A stretch of 64,000 nucleotides of DNA from Xanthobacteraceae bacterium (GCA_019746355.1 JAIESC010000219.1:1-64000), one strand, 5' to 3'. Shown: positions 52,887 to 62,592, counted from the stretch's first letter. Numbers and translations: made by a program. Notes: a model not told the origin generated them from the letters alone.

Positions 52887-54650
52887 TCAGCCGGCCAGCG
52901 CGGCGTCCGCAGTGTTGACGCTGTCGGCGCTTTCGGTGACGGCGCGCTCCAGCCCCGAGGCCTGCACCGCGATGTTCTCGGCGAAGAAACGCGCGACGGC
53001 AACGCGCGCTGCAGGCTCGCCGGCGCTGACCCGCAGCGCCGCGAGCGCCTCGTCGGCCAGCATGCAGCCGCCGGCGGCCGTGCCGAACAGGCGCAAATAA
53101 GGTGTCGCGCCGGCAAGCGCGGCCTGCGGAGCCTCGTTGACCTTGCCGAGAAGCCATGTCGTGGCGCGATCAAGGCTCTCGACCGCTTCACCGAGCCGTG
53201 CGCCGGTTGCGCCGAGCGCCGGATCGTTGTTCGCCTGCACCACCTTCACGGTGTTGCGCAGCTCGTCGATATAGGCGCGCACCACCGCGCCGCCCTCGAG
53301 CGGCACCTTGCGCATCGCAAGATCCAGCGCCTGGATGCCGTTGGTGCCCTCATAGATCGCGGCAATGCGCGAGTCGCGCAGATGCTGCGCAGCTCCGGTC
53401 TCCTCGATGAAACCCATGCCACCGTGCACCTGCACGCCCATCGACGCGACCTCGATGCCGATGTCGGTGGAGAAGGCTTTCGCAACCGGGGTCAGCAGTG
53501 CGGCACGGGCGTCGGCAGCCTTGGCCTTGTCGCCGCCGCCATGGCTCATGTCGATCGCACCGGCGGTGGCGTAGCAGATCGCGCGCGCGGCGCGGGTCAG
53601 CGCCCGCATGGTCATCAGCATGCGCTTGACGTCGGGATGCTCGATGATCGCGCTCGAGCCTTCCTTGGCTCCGTTGGCGCGTCCCTGCCTGCGCTCACGC
53701 GCGTAAGCCAGCGCCTGCTGCGTCGCGCGCTCGGCGATGCCGACGCCCTGCAGCCCGACCGCAAGCCGGGCAAGATTCATCATCGTGAACATGCAGGCGA
53801 GACCGCGGTTCTCCTCGCCGACCAGGTAGCCCACAGCGCCGCCCTTATCGCCATAGACCATGGTGCAGGTCGGCGAGCCGTGGATGCCCAGCTTGTGCTC
53901 GATCGAATGCGCGCGCAGGTCGTTGCGCGCGCCGAGCGAGCCGTCCCCGTTCACGAGAAATTTGGGAACGAGAAAGAGTGAAATGCCTTTGTTGCCCGCG
54001 GGCGCATCGGGCAGCCGCGCCAGCACGAAGTGGATGATGTTGTCGGTGAGGTCGTGCTCGCCGTAGGTGATGAAGATCTTCTGGCCGGTGATGCGGTAGC
54101 TGCCGTCGCCTGCGCGCTCGGCCTTGGTGCGCAAGGCACCGACGTCGGAGCCGGCCTGCGGCTCGGTGAGCTGCATCGTGCCCATCCATTCGCCGGATAC
54201 GAGCTTGCCGAGATAGATCCGTTTCAATTCGTCGGAGCCGTGGGCCGCGAGCGCCTCGGCCGCGCCCATGGTCAGCACCGGGCCGATGCCGAAGGCCATC
54301 GACGCCGAATTCCACATCTCGATGCAGGCGGCGTTCAGCGCATGCGGCAGCGCCTGGCCGCCGAACGCATCGGGCAGCGACACCGCGTTCCAGCCGGCCG
54401 CAGACCAGGCGCGATAGGCGTCCTTCCAGCCGGGCGGCATGGTGACGTTGCCGTCCTTCAGCGGCGTGCCGTGCTTGTCGCCCACCGTGTTGAGCGGCGC
54501 GATCACCTCGGTCGCGAACCTCCCGGCTTCCTCCAGGATGGCGTCGACGTCGTCGGCGGCGAGCGCGCCGTCCTGTGCGAGCGTCGGCGCAAGTCCCGCG
54601 CCGTGCTTGAGCGTGAAGACGATGTCGGCGACCGGGGCGCGGTATGTCAT
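52887..54650 (-). CDS. Acyl-CoA dehydrogenase with C-terminal DmdC-like extension
   Basis: 587 residues, longer than the usual 380-400. The acyl-CoA dehydrogenase core has QLTEPQAGSDVGALRTKA, FITYGEHDL and the catalytic Glu region YEGTNGIQALDL near residue 440. The additional C-terminal part matches the DmdC/3-methylmercaptopropionyl-CoA dehydrogenase group. It could act on fatty acyl-CoA or the DMSP intermediate; the lack of dmdA/B/D here makes DMSP use only a possibility. Confidence 0.9.
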   Translation of the reverse strand: MTYRAPVADIVFTLKHGAGLAPTLAQDGALAADDVDAILEEAGRFATEVIAPLNTVGDKHGTPLKDGNVTMPPGWKDAYRAWSAAGWNAVSLPDAFGGQALPHALNAACIEMWNSASMAFGIGPVLTMGAAEALAAHGSDELKRIYLGKLVSGEWMGTMQLTEPQAGSDVGALRTKAERAGDGSYRITGQKIFITYGEHDLTDNIIHFVLARLPDAPAGNKGISLFLVPKFLVNGDGSLGARNDLRAHSIEHKLGIHGSPTCTMVYGDKGGAVGYLVGEENRGLACMFTMMNLARLAVGLQGVGIAERATQQALAYARERRQGRANGAKEGSSAIIEHPDVKRMLMTMRALTRAARAICYATAGAIDMSHGGGDKAKAADARAALLTPVAKAFSTDIGIEVASMGVQVHGGMGFIEETGAAQHLRDSRIAAIYEGTNGIQALDLAMRKVPLEGGAVVRAYIDELRNTVKVVQANNDPALGATGARLGEAVESLDRATTWLLGKVNEAPQAALAGATPYLRLFGTAAGGCMLADEALAALRVSAGEPAARVAVARFFAENIAVQASGLERAVTESADSVNTADAALAG

Positions 54651-54725
54651 GACATGATCCTAGTCCTGGGGCATGCTGCGTCAACGTGCCGAACCATGGT
54701 GCGATACCGGACGAAGGTGCAACAC

Positions 54726-55703
54726 ATGATTGCCGCGCGTTCAGCGACCCTGATCGTCAGCCTCGTCATGCTCATGGGAGCGCCGGCGCACGGGCAGGAT
54801 TACCCGAGCCGACCGGTGACGGTCGTGGTCCCGACCGGTCCGGGGGGCGGCATGGAGATGGTCGCGCGCCTGCTCGCGCCGCGGCTGGAGCAGAAATTCG
54901 GCAAGCCGTTCGTGATCGAGAACCGGCCGGGCGCGGGCACCAACATCGGGGCCGCGGCGGTCGCGCGCTCCGCGCCGGACGGCCACACCCTGCTGATGGC
55001 GACGTCGTCGACCATGGCGATCAACGCGACGATCTACAAAACCCTGCCGTTCGATCCGCAGAAGGATCTCGTCCCGGTCGTGCTCTACGCCCGCGTGCCG
55101 TTTGTGCTGGTGGTCAACCCCGCGTCGCCCGCGCGAACCGCCGCCGATCTGGTCAAGCTTGCCAAGGAAAAGCCCGGCACGCTGAGCTTCGGCAGCTCGG
55201 GCACCGGGACGGCCTCGCACCTGTTCGCCGAGCTGTTCAAGATGCAGACCGGCATCGAGGTCGCGCACGTGCCGTACAAGAGCATGACTCAGCCGCTGAA
55301 CGACGTGCTCGGCGGCCACCTCCATTACATGTTCAGCGATCTGTCCCCGGCGCTGCCGCTGGTGCGCGAGGGCAAGCTGCGGGCGCTCGGTGTCACGTCG
55401 GCCACTCGCGTGCCGACCGCAGACGAGATCGCAACGCTCGCCGAGGCGGGCGTGCCGGGTTACGAGGCCGTAGCGTGGCTGATGATCGTGACGCGCGCCG
55501 GTACGCCGGCCGATATTCTCGGCAAGCTGCATGGCGAGATGAAAGCGATCCTGGCGCTGCCAGAGGTCCGCAGCACCATCGCGCGCTACGGCATGATCCC
55601 GCAGGACAGCGCGTCGCCGGAGGAACTGTCGCGCTATGTCGCCACCGAGACGGTTCGCTGGAGCGACATCGTCCGCAAGGCCGGCGCGGCGGGGATCGAA
55701 TAG
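54726..55703 (+). CDS. Bug/TctC-type substrate-binding protein
   Basis: 325 residues. A signal peptide (about 1-23, ending GAPAHGQ) leads to the Bug fold: YPSRPVTVVVPTGPGGGMEMVARLLAPRL and VIENRPGAGTNIGAAAVARSAPDG. It would bind an organic acid in the periplasm. It is divergent from the acyl-CoA dehydrogenase gene and followed by a palindromic repeat. No TctA/TctB is nearby. Confidence 0.9.
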   Translation: MIAARSATLIVSLVMLMGAPAHGQDYPSRPVTVVVPTGPGGGMEMVARLLAPRLEQKFGKPFVIENRPGAGTNIGAAAVARSAPDGHTLLMATSSTMAINATIYKTLPFDPQKDLVPVVLYARVPFVLVVNPASPARTAADLVKLAKEKPGTLSFGSSGTGTASHLFAELFKMQTGIEVAHVPYKSMTQPLNDVLGGHLHYMFSDLSPALPLVREGKLRALGVTSATRVPTADEIATLAEAGVPGYEAVAWLMIVTRAGTPADILGKLHGEMKAILALPEVRSTIARYGMIPQDSASPEELSRYVATETVRWSDIVRKAGAAGIE

Positions 55704-55710
55704 GGCAGGC

Positions 55711-55805
55711 GTAGCCCGGATGGAGCGAAGCGAAATCCGGGACACCCCCGCATTTCGCTGCGCTTCATGCGGGCTACGGCTCGCTGTCGCTCCATGCGGG
55801 CTACG
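55711..55805. repeat. Imperfect palindromic repeat between convergent genes
   Basis: A 31-base left arm (55711-55741) pairs with the right arm (55747-55777) at 27 of 31 positions across a 5-base gap, followed by a third partial copy. This is the familiar GTAGCCCGGATG-type element found in many proteobacteria; it may terminate both neighbouring genes. Confidence 0.85.
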
Positions 55806-55815
55806 CCTCGGCAGG

Positions 55816-57312
55816 CTATCCACGCAACGAAAGCTTGCCGAGCAGAGTTGGAAGGCGCTCCGTCTGGTCGAGCGCCCACAGCGCCTTCAGGACGTCATCC
55901 GTCTGCTTTTTCGGCCAGCGTTCCCCTACATTGCCTCTGAATTTCCGTTCCACCTCATCTCGGGTCATCGGCCGTTCGGCAAAGCCCGGCGCGTGGTCCA
56001 CTTCGCGTGAAATCCGTCGCCCATCGCTCAAGATCGCTGTCACGCGCGTCGGCACTGCTCCACCGGTGCGCGCCGTCAGCGCGGGGTCTTCGGCAACCTT
56101 GATTTTCTTCATGAACGCGAGAATCGCGGGCTCGCGAAACTTCTGCGGCTCGAAGCTTTGATTGGTGATGTCGCCATCGAACATCGCCCGCGCTGTAATG
56201 TAGGGGAGGCTATGGTCGGCGGTTTCCCGGGTGTCTGGCTTCCATTTCTCCGGTTCGCTTCCGGTGCGCTGATAGCCCCTGCGCGTCGTCGCTATCTCGA
56301 TTGCCGAAATGCGGTCGAGTGAGCCCACCTCCTTCGCGACTTCGATGCCGGCGACGATGGCGGTCTGGGTGTAGATCACGGCCGGGTAGGGCTTCAGGCT
56401 GCATCGATGGATGCGAAATTGAACGCCGCGGCGGCCGAATGCGTCGACGTCGACCTGCGCCTCGCCCGACACCTGCTGGAAGAAGCCGGAGCGCCCTTCA
56501 AAAATCGGTGCAGGTCCGGTCAGACCAGCAGCCGCCAGCCGCGCCGCAAACACGGCGTTGCGTCCAGCTTCCGGAGCCGCAAGGCCTTTCCAGTCCGACA
56601 GCGCACCGACGCGGGTCTGCGCCATCGGAATGTGATCGTTGATGGCGATGCTGACCGCGTGCGAAAGCTTCTCCGGCGGTAGCTTCATCAATCGGCCCGC
56701 GGCGAGCGCAACTGCCGGAAGACCGAATATCGGCGGGTCCCAGCCGCGGTTTGAAATATCGAAGGCATCGACCAGCCGGCAGTTCACCTCATAGGCGATC
56801 ACGATCGCGGTGATCAGCTCCCGCACGCTGGCGCGTTCGGCTTCGGCAACGGCGAGGCATGCCGCGATGTTGTCGCTCGGATGAACCGCAAACCGCCCGA
56901 CATAGGTGTCGTTGAAGTCGAGGTAGCGGATCGCGGCGGCGTTCGCGAACGCGGCGAGCTCGGCCGTTGTGCGCCGATCCGTGCCAATGACCGTGGCGGG
57001 ACCGGCCGTGACAAGCGCCAGCTCGCGGCAGATGCGGACCGGCTTCTCGTCCCACGCACCGATGCCGCAGCCGATGCTGTCGATCAGGAACGTCTTCACG
57101 CGTTCGATCGTCGTCTCGTCGATATCCTCGTAGGTCAGGCCGTGCGCATAGGCGGCGAGCCGCTCCGCCAGCGGTCGTTCGCCCCCGCTCGATGCGGATG
57201 CAGTTGGATGGTTTTCTGCCATGGCAATTCGCGAAACGGTTTGTGCTGCGAGCGCGCCAAGAGACAAGGAGCCAAGAGACAAGGACAGGAATTCTCTGCG
57301 TGGCAGGTTCAT
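55816..57312 (-). CDS. MmgE/PrpD-family protein with Tat signal
   Basis: 498 residues. The N-terminus LPRREFLSLSLG looks like a twin-arginine export signal. The remainder matches the MmgE/PrpD (2-methylcitrate dehydratase-like) family, with AAIRYLDFNDTY, HPSDNIAACLA, IFGLPAVALAAG and YPAVIYTQ. It may be a secreted or periplasmic member, which is unusual for a PrpD-like enzyme. It is the last gene of the run starting at 61143. ATG at 57312 is used (57324 is the alternative). Confidence 0.85.
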   Translation of the reverse strand: MNLPRREFLSLSLGSLSLGALAAQTVSRIAMAENHPTASASSGGERPLAERLAAYAHGLTYEDIDETTIERVKTFLIDSIGCGIGAWDEKPVRICRELALVTAGPATVIGTDRRTTAELAAFANAAAIRYLDFNDTYVGRFAVHPSDNIAACLAVAEAERASVRELITAIVIAYEVNCRLVDAFDISNRGWDPPIFGLPAVALAAGRLMKLPPEKLSHAVSIAINDHIPMAQTRVGALSDWKGLAAPEAGRNAVFAARLAAAGLTGPAPIFEGRSGFFQQVSGEAQVDVDAFGRRGVQFRIHRCSLKPYPAVIYTQTAIVAGIEVAKEVGSLDRISAIEIATTRRGYQRTGSEPEKWKPDTRETADHSLPYITARAMFDGDITNQSFEPQKFREPAILAFMKKIKVAEDPALTARTGGAVPTRVTAILSDGRRISREVDHAPGFAERPMTRDEVERKFRGNVGERWPKKQTDDVLKALWALDQTERLPTLLGKLSLRG

Positions 57313-57354
57313 TATGACACCCATGACGCCCTCGCAACGGCCCCGCCGATTGGC

Positions 57355-58335
57355 CTATTCCAGCCTCAGCTTGGCTGCGCGTACCACCTTGCCCCATTTC
57401 TCGGTTTCGTCGGCCAGCAGCTTTCCGAATTCGTTCGGCGAAAGCGCAAGCACCGCGCCGCCCAGATCGGCAAAGCGCGACTTCATTTTTGCATCCGCCA
57501 GCGCGGCGTTGATCTCGGCGTTGAGCCGTTTGATGATGTCGGCGGGCGTACCCTTGGGCGCGCCCATTCCAAGCCAGTCATTGGCCTCGAAGCCGGGCAG
57601 GGAGTCCCCAACAGTCGGCACGTCGGGCAGCGCCTCGATCCGCTGCGCCGTCGACACCGCCAGCGCACGCAGTTGTCCGGTCTTGATGTACGCCATCGAC
57701 CCGGCGATTCCGGCAAATGAGGCCGAGACCTGTCCCGCCATCAGGTCGGTCAAAGCCGGGCCAGCGCCGCGATAGGGCACGTGAACCACGTCCACGCCGG
57801 CCGTGAGCTTGAACAGTTCGCCGGTCAAATGGCCCATGGATCCAATCCCGGCCGATGCCAGCGTCGTCTTGCCCGGGTTTGATCTGGCGTAAGCGATCAG
57901 TTCGGGAACGGTACGCGCCGTGACCGACGGACCGATGAGCAAAATCTGCGGCTGCCGGACGAGACTGCCGACCGGCGCGATATCGCGAAGAAACACAAAA
58001 TTGAGTTTGCTGTAGAGCGTCGCGTTCACCGCGCTTGAAGGACCGACCATCAGCAGCGTGTAGCCATCGGGCTGTGCATTGACGGCCGCTTCGGTTGCAA
58101 TGTTGGTGCCTGCGCCGGGCCGATTTTCAATGACGAACGGCTGTCCGAGCCGCTCCTGGAGCCATTGTCCGATCAACCGCGCACCGATATCGGTCGAGCC
58201 GCCGGCGGTGAAGCCAACCACAATTCGCACCGGCCGCGCCGGGTAGGACTGCGCGGAGGCAAAGCGCGGAGCTGCGTGCAACGAGGCAGCGCCAATACCC
58301 GAGCACAGGAAGGTACGCCGGGTGATCCTGTTCAT
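57355..58335 (-). CDS. Bug-type substrate-binding protein with Tat signal
   Basis: 326 residues. The N-terminus ITRRTFLCSGIG resembles a twin-arginine signal, ending ASAQS. The Bug fold follows: YPARPVRIVVGFTAGGSTDIGARLIGQWL, VIENRPGAGTNIATEAAV and a typical ligand-binding half. It lies 20 bases after the neighbouring Bug-type gene and 42 bases before the PrpD-like gene, so all are likely co-transcribed. Confidence 0.9.
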   Translation of the reverse strand: MNRITRRTFLCSGIGAASLHAAPRFASAQSYPARPVRIVVGFTAGGSTDIGARLIGQWLQERLGQPFVIENRPGAGTNIATEAAVNAQPDGYTLLMVGPSSAVNATLYSKLNFVFLRDIAPVGSLVRQPQILLIGPSVTARTVPELIAYARSNPGKTTLASAGIGSMGHLTGELFKLTAGVDVVHVPYRGAGPALTDLMAGQVSASFAGIAGSMAYIKTGQLRALAVSTAQRIEALPDVPTVGDSLPGFEANDWLGMGAPKGTPADIIKRLNAEINAALADAKMKSRFADLGGAVLALSPNEFGKLLADETEKWGKVVRAAKLRLE

Positions 58336-58355
58336 ATGCGGACCCCGGAGCGCTT

Positions 58356-59318
58356 CTAATTCTGCTGCGGCAGCGTCTTCAAAAGCTCCTTCCACTTGTT
58401 CGAGTCGGCCTGCAGCATTGCGCTCCATCTTGCCTCGTTCTCGTAGGCCGGCTCGACCGAGAGCTGCGCGACCTTCGCCTGCACGTCGGGCTTCGCCATG
58501 ATCGCCGCCACCATCTGCGACAGCTCTCTGACCTTGGCAGCCGGCGTCGTCGCCGGCGCTAGAACGCCGATGAAGCCCGCCGAGCCGTTGAAGCCTGGAA
58601 CGCCGCCCTCGGCGATGGTCGGGATCTCCGGTGCGGTCTTGGCGCGCTCGGCGCTGGTGACGCCGAGCGCGTTGAGCGTGCCGGCCTTGACGTGCTGATG
58701 CGCCGAGGTGAGATCGACCGAGGCCATCGGGATCTGCCCGCCGAGAACGTCGGTCACCGCCGGCGCGCTGCCGCGATAGGGCACGTGCACGAAGTTCGCC
58801 CCGGTCATCTTCTTGAGAAGCTCCACCGCCATGTGCTGCGCCGAATTGGCCCCGGTGGTGCCGTAGGTGACGCCGCCCGGCGCGGACTTTGCCCGTTCGA
58901 TCACCGCCTTGATGGTTTTGAGGTCGCCTTTGGGGCTCGAGACCATGACGATCGGGATGTCGATCAGCTTGGCGACGGGCGTGAGCTCCTTCAGCGTATC
59001 GAAGCTGTTCGACGACGGAATATGGGGATTAATCACCAGCGCCGCAGTCGCCGCCACCGCCAGCGTATCGCCATCGCCCGGCTGCCGCGCCGCGGTGACC
59101 AGGGCCATCGTTCCGGATGCACCCGGCTGGTTGATCACCACCACCTGCCGGCCCAAGCTCGCTCCGATCTCGTTCGAGAGAATGCGGGCGATGCCGTCGG
59201 CCGATCCGCCGGGCGCGAACGGCACGTAGATCTGGATCGGCTTCTGCGCGGACTGCCCCAGCGCAGTGGCGGGCGACAGTACCAGCGTGACAAGCAGCAT
59301 AACGTCCCTGAACCGCAT
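58356..59318 (-). CDS. Bug-type substrate-binding protein
   Basis: 320 residues. Signal peptide (about 1-21, ending ALGQS) then IQIYVPFAPGGSADGIARILSNEI and VINQPGASGTMALVTAA. GGGAGG lies upstream of the ATG. It lies 142 bases after the thiamine-diphosphate enzyme and 20 bases before the second binding protein. Having two different binding proteins back to back suggests two related ligands or a spare sensor. No transporter membrane genes are nearby. Confidence 0.9.
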   Translation of the reverse strand: MRFRDVMLLVTLVLSPATALGQSAQKPIQIYVPFAPGGSADGIARILSNEIGASLGRQVVVINQPGASGTMALVTAARQPGDGDTLAVAATAALVINPHIPSSNSFDTLKELTPVAKLIDIPIVMVSSPKGDLKTIKAVIERAKSAPGGVTYGTTGANSAQHMAVELLKKMTGANFVHVPYRGSAPAVTDVLGGQIPMASVDLTSAHQHVKAGTLNALGVTSAERAKTAPEIPTIAEGGVPGFNGSAGFIGVLAPATTPAAKVRELSQMVAAIMAKPDVQAKVAQLSVEPAYENEARWSAMLQADSNKWKELLKTLPQQN

Positions 59319-59460
59319 GGCTTTCCTCCCGCCGATGATACGCCAACAGCGTATCGTCATCGCCTGCGCGGATAAAGCCGCGGTCAGCCTCTTGCTGCTC
59401 GCGATCGCCGGCCCGCTCGCCTGCCGCGGGGCCTGAACGCCGGGCGCCTCCGCGAAAGGC

Positions 59461-61143
59461 TCACATATTGCCGTGCCCACGCTTGATGGTCTGGCGGATC
59501 ACCGGGGCCGTGACCTGGTCGGAAATCTGGATGTTCCAGATTTCGCTTTCGCCCTGCGCGGCAAAGTCGGCGAACAGCTTCGGGATGACCGACACATCGC
59601 GGATCTCGTGGCCGCGCAGGTCGAAGCCGCGCGCGATTTTTTCGAGCGCGGGCCGGCCGAACACAGCCAGGCTGTCGTCGAGGCCATCGGCGCGCAGCTT
59701 GTGAAACTCCGAGCCGTACCCGCCGTCGTTCATCGCGCAGATCAGGATGCGATATCCTTGGCGCTTGAGCGTCTCGAGCTCCTGAATATGGAACAGGAGC
59801 CCGCCGTCGCCTTCGAACAGCACGACCTTGCCCTCGCGGCCCTGCCGGCGCGCAGCCGCAACGCCAAGTGCATAGGACAGGCCGTTGCCGACCGCGCCGA
59901 ATTCACGGATCGTCGTGTAGCGTTCCGCCGGCCTGCCGCGCATCTGGGCGTTGAAATAGGCCTGATGACCGCCGCCGACGACGATGTCCCAGTCTTTTGG
60001 AACGACGGCGTCGATGGCCCGGATCGCCTCGCGTGGATCCAGCACCCCGGGCTCGATGTCGAACTGCATCGAGTCCGCCGGCTCGGTCGCGATGCGATGC
60101 TCGAGCTCTTTCGTGCGGATCGCCGCCGCGGTCGGCTTGCCGGCGCCCAGCTTCTTGTCGAGGCCGGCCAGGATCGCCTCAACGCCGATGCGCGCATCTG
60201 ATTTGACGTAGAGGTCGGCGGCCTTCAGCCCATCGCGCAAGCCGCGGGGGGCATCATCCAGCTGGATCTTGTAGGCCTTTGGCCAGAAGTGCCCGCCGCC
60301 GACGTAGTAGGACAGGCTCGTGCCAACCGCGAGCACGACGTCCGCAGACTCGTACATTTCCCGGCCCAGCGCCGTGAAGTAGCTGCCGGTGATGCCGAGT
60401 CCGAACGGATGGTCGTGGAACAGGCCGCGCGCGGGCAGTGTGTTGGAGAGCAAGGCACCGCAGCGATCGGCGAGCTTGATCGCCGCATCCCGCGCGCCGG
60501 ACCATAACACGCCGCGGCCGCCGAGGACGATCGGCCGCTTGGCCGCGGCCAGCCGCTCGACGGCCTCGGCCACGAGCTCGGGATCAGGGTACATGCGCCC
60601 GACCTTGGGCTCATACATCGCCGAGGTCTCGTAGGGCTGGTTGGACATGTGCTCGACCTTTTGCAGATCGTAGGGAATGCCCAGCACCGCCGGCCGCCGC
60701 TCGTGCTTGGCGACGTGGAAGGCCTCGCGCACGTAGTCCATCATGCGCGGCACGCTGTGCGCGGCGATGTAATGCGCCCCGGTCGCCGTCACCAAAGGGG
60801 CCTGGTCGATGTTCTGATTGTAGAACTTGGCGTTGATCGGCGACTCGCCGGCGAACACCACCATCGGCAGGCGGGCGCGGACCGCGGCCGGCAGGGCCGT
60901 CATCAACTGGGTCACGCCAGGGCCGCAGGTGACGGAGGCAACGGCGACCTTGTTGGTGGCTACATTGTAGGCTGTCGCCGCCGCAACGGTGGCGTGCTCG
61001 TGCCTGACGTGGACGGTATGGACGCCCGGCAGTTTGGCAAAGGCGGTGGACCAATGCATGTTGCCGTCGCCCATCAAGACGAACTGCGTGTCGACTCCCT
61101 CCGCAAGGAAGGCTTCTGCGAGGGCTTCGTAGAGCTTTGGCAT
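59461..61143 (-). CDS. Thiamine-diphosphate-dependent enzyme (acetolactate-synthase-like)
   Basis: 560 residues with the three-domain layout of the ThDP decarboxylase/synthase family. The catalytic Glu is E49 in VRHEHATVAAATAYN; the ThDP-binding stretch EGDGGLLFHIQELETLKRQGYRILICAMNDGG lies near 440-472. The protein lacks features that would name it as acetolactate synthase, benzoylformate or sulfopyruvate decarboxylase. It heads the run with two Bug-type proteins and a PrpD-like gene, consistent with catabolism of a carboxylic acid. Confidence 0.9.
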   Translation of the reverse strand: MPKLYEALAEAFLAEGVDTQFVLMGDGNMHWSTAFAKLPGVHTVHVRHEHATVAAATAYNVATNKVAVASVTCGPGVTQLMTALPAAVRARLPMVVFAGESPINAKFYNQNIDQAPLVTATGAHYIAAHSVPRMMDYVREAFHVAKHERRPAVLGIPYDLQKVEHMSNQPYETSAMYEPKVGRMYPDPELVAEAVERLAAAKRPIVLGGRGVLWSGARDAAIKLADRCGALLSNTLPARGLFHDHPFGLGITGSYFTALGREMYESADVVLAVGTSLSYYVGGGHFWPKAYKIQLDDAPRGLRDGLKAADLYVKSDARIGVEAILAGLDKKLGAGKPTAAAIRTKELEHRIATEPADSMQFDIEPGVLDPREAIRAIDAVVPKDWDIVVGGGHQAYFNAQMRGRPAERYTTIREFGAVGNGLSYALGVAAARRQGREGKVVLFEGDGGLLFHIQELETLKRQGYRILICAMNDGGYGSEFHKLRADGLDDSLAVFGRPALEKIARGFDLRGHEIRDVSVIPKLFADFAAQGESEIWNIQISDQVTAPVIRQTIKRGHGNM

Positions 61144-61548
61144 GGACGCGGCACCCTTCGGTCGAGGCCCGCCGCGGGCACCCTTGCCGCCATTCCAACA
61201 GTTGGGATTCGGCACTTCCCGCTGGCGGCTTCAAGGGCACGCTACATCAGGCTTGCGCGCAGGCGGAAGGGGGCATCATTTTATTCTTGCCGCGCAAGAC
61301 TCCGCTCCGAGCTGCACCAGCCTTGCATCTATCGGGGCCGCGACGCCGCGGTTTCAACACTCGATCTCGCGCAGTTTTCATCGCGCGCCGGGTGCTCGAA
61401 ACGGCGGTCCAGCACGAAAGGCTTTGTCGCGGAGCAACCGCGTTCCCAGGCCCCATGGACATCGCGGCCATCGACCGGTGCCTGGTGTCTTTGCGGCGGC
61501 GGCCGAAGTTACAACGCTCTATAACGGGCCGGCCGGACAGGCTTTTCG
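61144..61548. other. Intergenic stretch upstream of tRNA-Gln
   Basis: About 400 bases between the ThDP enzyme start and the tRNA promoter with no convincing gene. Open frames here lack ribosome sites or family-like sequence. It must hold the promoter for the ThDP operon on the minus strand. Confidence 0.4.
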
Positions 61549-61577
61549 TTGCCTGGGGCGACCGCCGCCGCTATACG
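61549..61577 (+). promoter_or_regulatory. Promoter for tRNA-Gln
   Basis: TTGCCT at 61549-61554 and TATACG at 61572-61577 with an exact 17-base spacer, about 43 bases before the tRNA. A good sigma-70-type promoter by spacing. Confidence 0.65.
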
Positions 61578-61619
61578 GTGCGGGCCTGCACGGTTCCGTA
61601 GACGGGCATCCCGAGGCAT

Positions 61620-61694
61620 TGGGGCGTAGCCAAGTGGTAAGGCAGCGGATTTTGATTCCGCCATTCCCAGGTTCGAATCCTGGCGCCCCAGCCA
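61620..61694 (+). tRNA. tRNA-Gln (anticodon UUG)
   Basis: 75 bases including an encoded CCA. The seven-base acceptor stem TGGGGCG pairs with CGCCCCA; the anticodon arm is GCGGA-TTTTGAT-TCCGC, so anticodon TTG reads CAA; the T arm is CCAGG-TTCGAAT-CCTGG. Standard cloverleaf. No integrase is adjacent. Confidence 0.97.
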
Positions 61695-62000
61695 ACCAGC
61701 AACGGTCTATTCCGACCACATGGGTCGCGCACCGCCGGTCCGCGCCGACGAGGCGCATTGCCGAAAGCTACGATTTTGCCCATTTGCGTTGATCAGATTG
61801 CACAATTCATAAACGGCCAGCGGCCGGTGCCTTTTGTCGTGGGACAACTCGCAGTTTACAATCTGCCCGTGCGTGATGAGCATCGGGCATTAGATCATGT
61901 GCTTCCAAATCACAGTCATCGTCGGTCAGATGACAGTATTCGATCGTCGGGGGCCAAATAATTCAGTCCCCATCGGTTGCGTCAAAGCCATGGGTATCCT
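61695..62000. other. 306-bp region after the tRNA
   Basis: I see no gene. There is no integrase or repeated tRNA end, so no evidence of an integrated element. It must hold the promoter for the MarR gene. Confidence 0.4.
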
Positions 62001-62567
62001 ATGGCGACAATCGCGAGCCGCGCCGTCATCAGCCGCGGCGCGCTCCGAAAACGGATGCGTCGTGTCATGCCCGCCAGGCCCGCCCGAAAGAAAAGCGCTG
62101 CCGTTCCTGCTCCCGACATTGAAGCCGCGATCGACCTGGGCTTCCTCGGCGACGCGGTCGGCTTCTATCTGCGGACCGCCCACGAGGCCGCGTTTCGTGC
62201 ATTCCTCAAGCGGGTCGGCGACTCGAATACGCCGCCGTGGCGATTTGCAATCCTCGCCCTCATCGACGCCAATCCGGGCCTGACCCAGGTTGCGCTGGCC
62301 GGCGCGACGCGGCGCGACACGTCGAGCCTGACGCCGGCGCTCGACGACCTGTGCGACCGCGGCCTGGTGACCAGGATACGGCAGGTGCATGACCGCAGAA
62401 GCTACGCCCTGAAGCTCACGCCGCTCGGCAAGAAGGCGATGCGGCAGCTGAAGGCCAGTGCCTTGGCTCATGAACGCGAGCTGGATCGTCTCGTCGGGCG
62501 CGAGCAGCGCGCGCAGTTCATTCAAACCCTGAAGCGGATCGCTGCCGGCCTTGCGGTCGACGACTAG
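62001..62567 (+). CDS. MarR-family transcriptional regulator
   Basis: About 188 residues, with a winged-helix core: PPWRFAILALIDANPGLTQVALAGATRRDTSSLTPALDDLCDRGLVTRIRQVHDRRSYALKLTPLGKKAMRQL. The RRDTSSLTPALDDL recognition helix and DRRSYALKLT wing are standard. A basic N-terminal extension of about 30 residues is included if the ATG at 62001 is right; the ATG at 62067 is an alternative, and neither has a clear ribosome site. The luciferase-like gene follows 83 bases later with a dyad in its promoter. Confidence 0.87.
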   Translation: MATIASRAVISRGALRKRMRRVMPARPARKKSAAVPAPDIEAAIDLGFLGDAVGFYLRTAHEAAFRAFLKRVGDSNTPPWRFAILALIDANPGLTQVALAGATRRDTSSLTPALDDLCDRGLVTRIRQVHDRRSYALKLTPLGKKAMRQLKASALAHERELDRLVGREQRAQFIQTLKRIAAGLAVDD

Positions 62568-62592
62568 TCGCGCGTGCAGGGCCGTAAATAGA

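Noticed and set aside
61620..62000. Integrated element at tRNA-Gln
   Set aside because: No integrase and no repeated tRNA 3' end is present in the visible flank.
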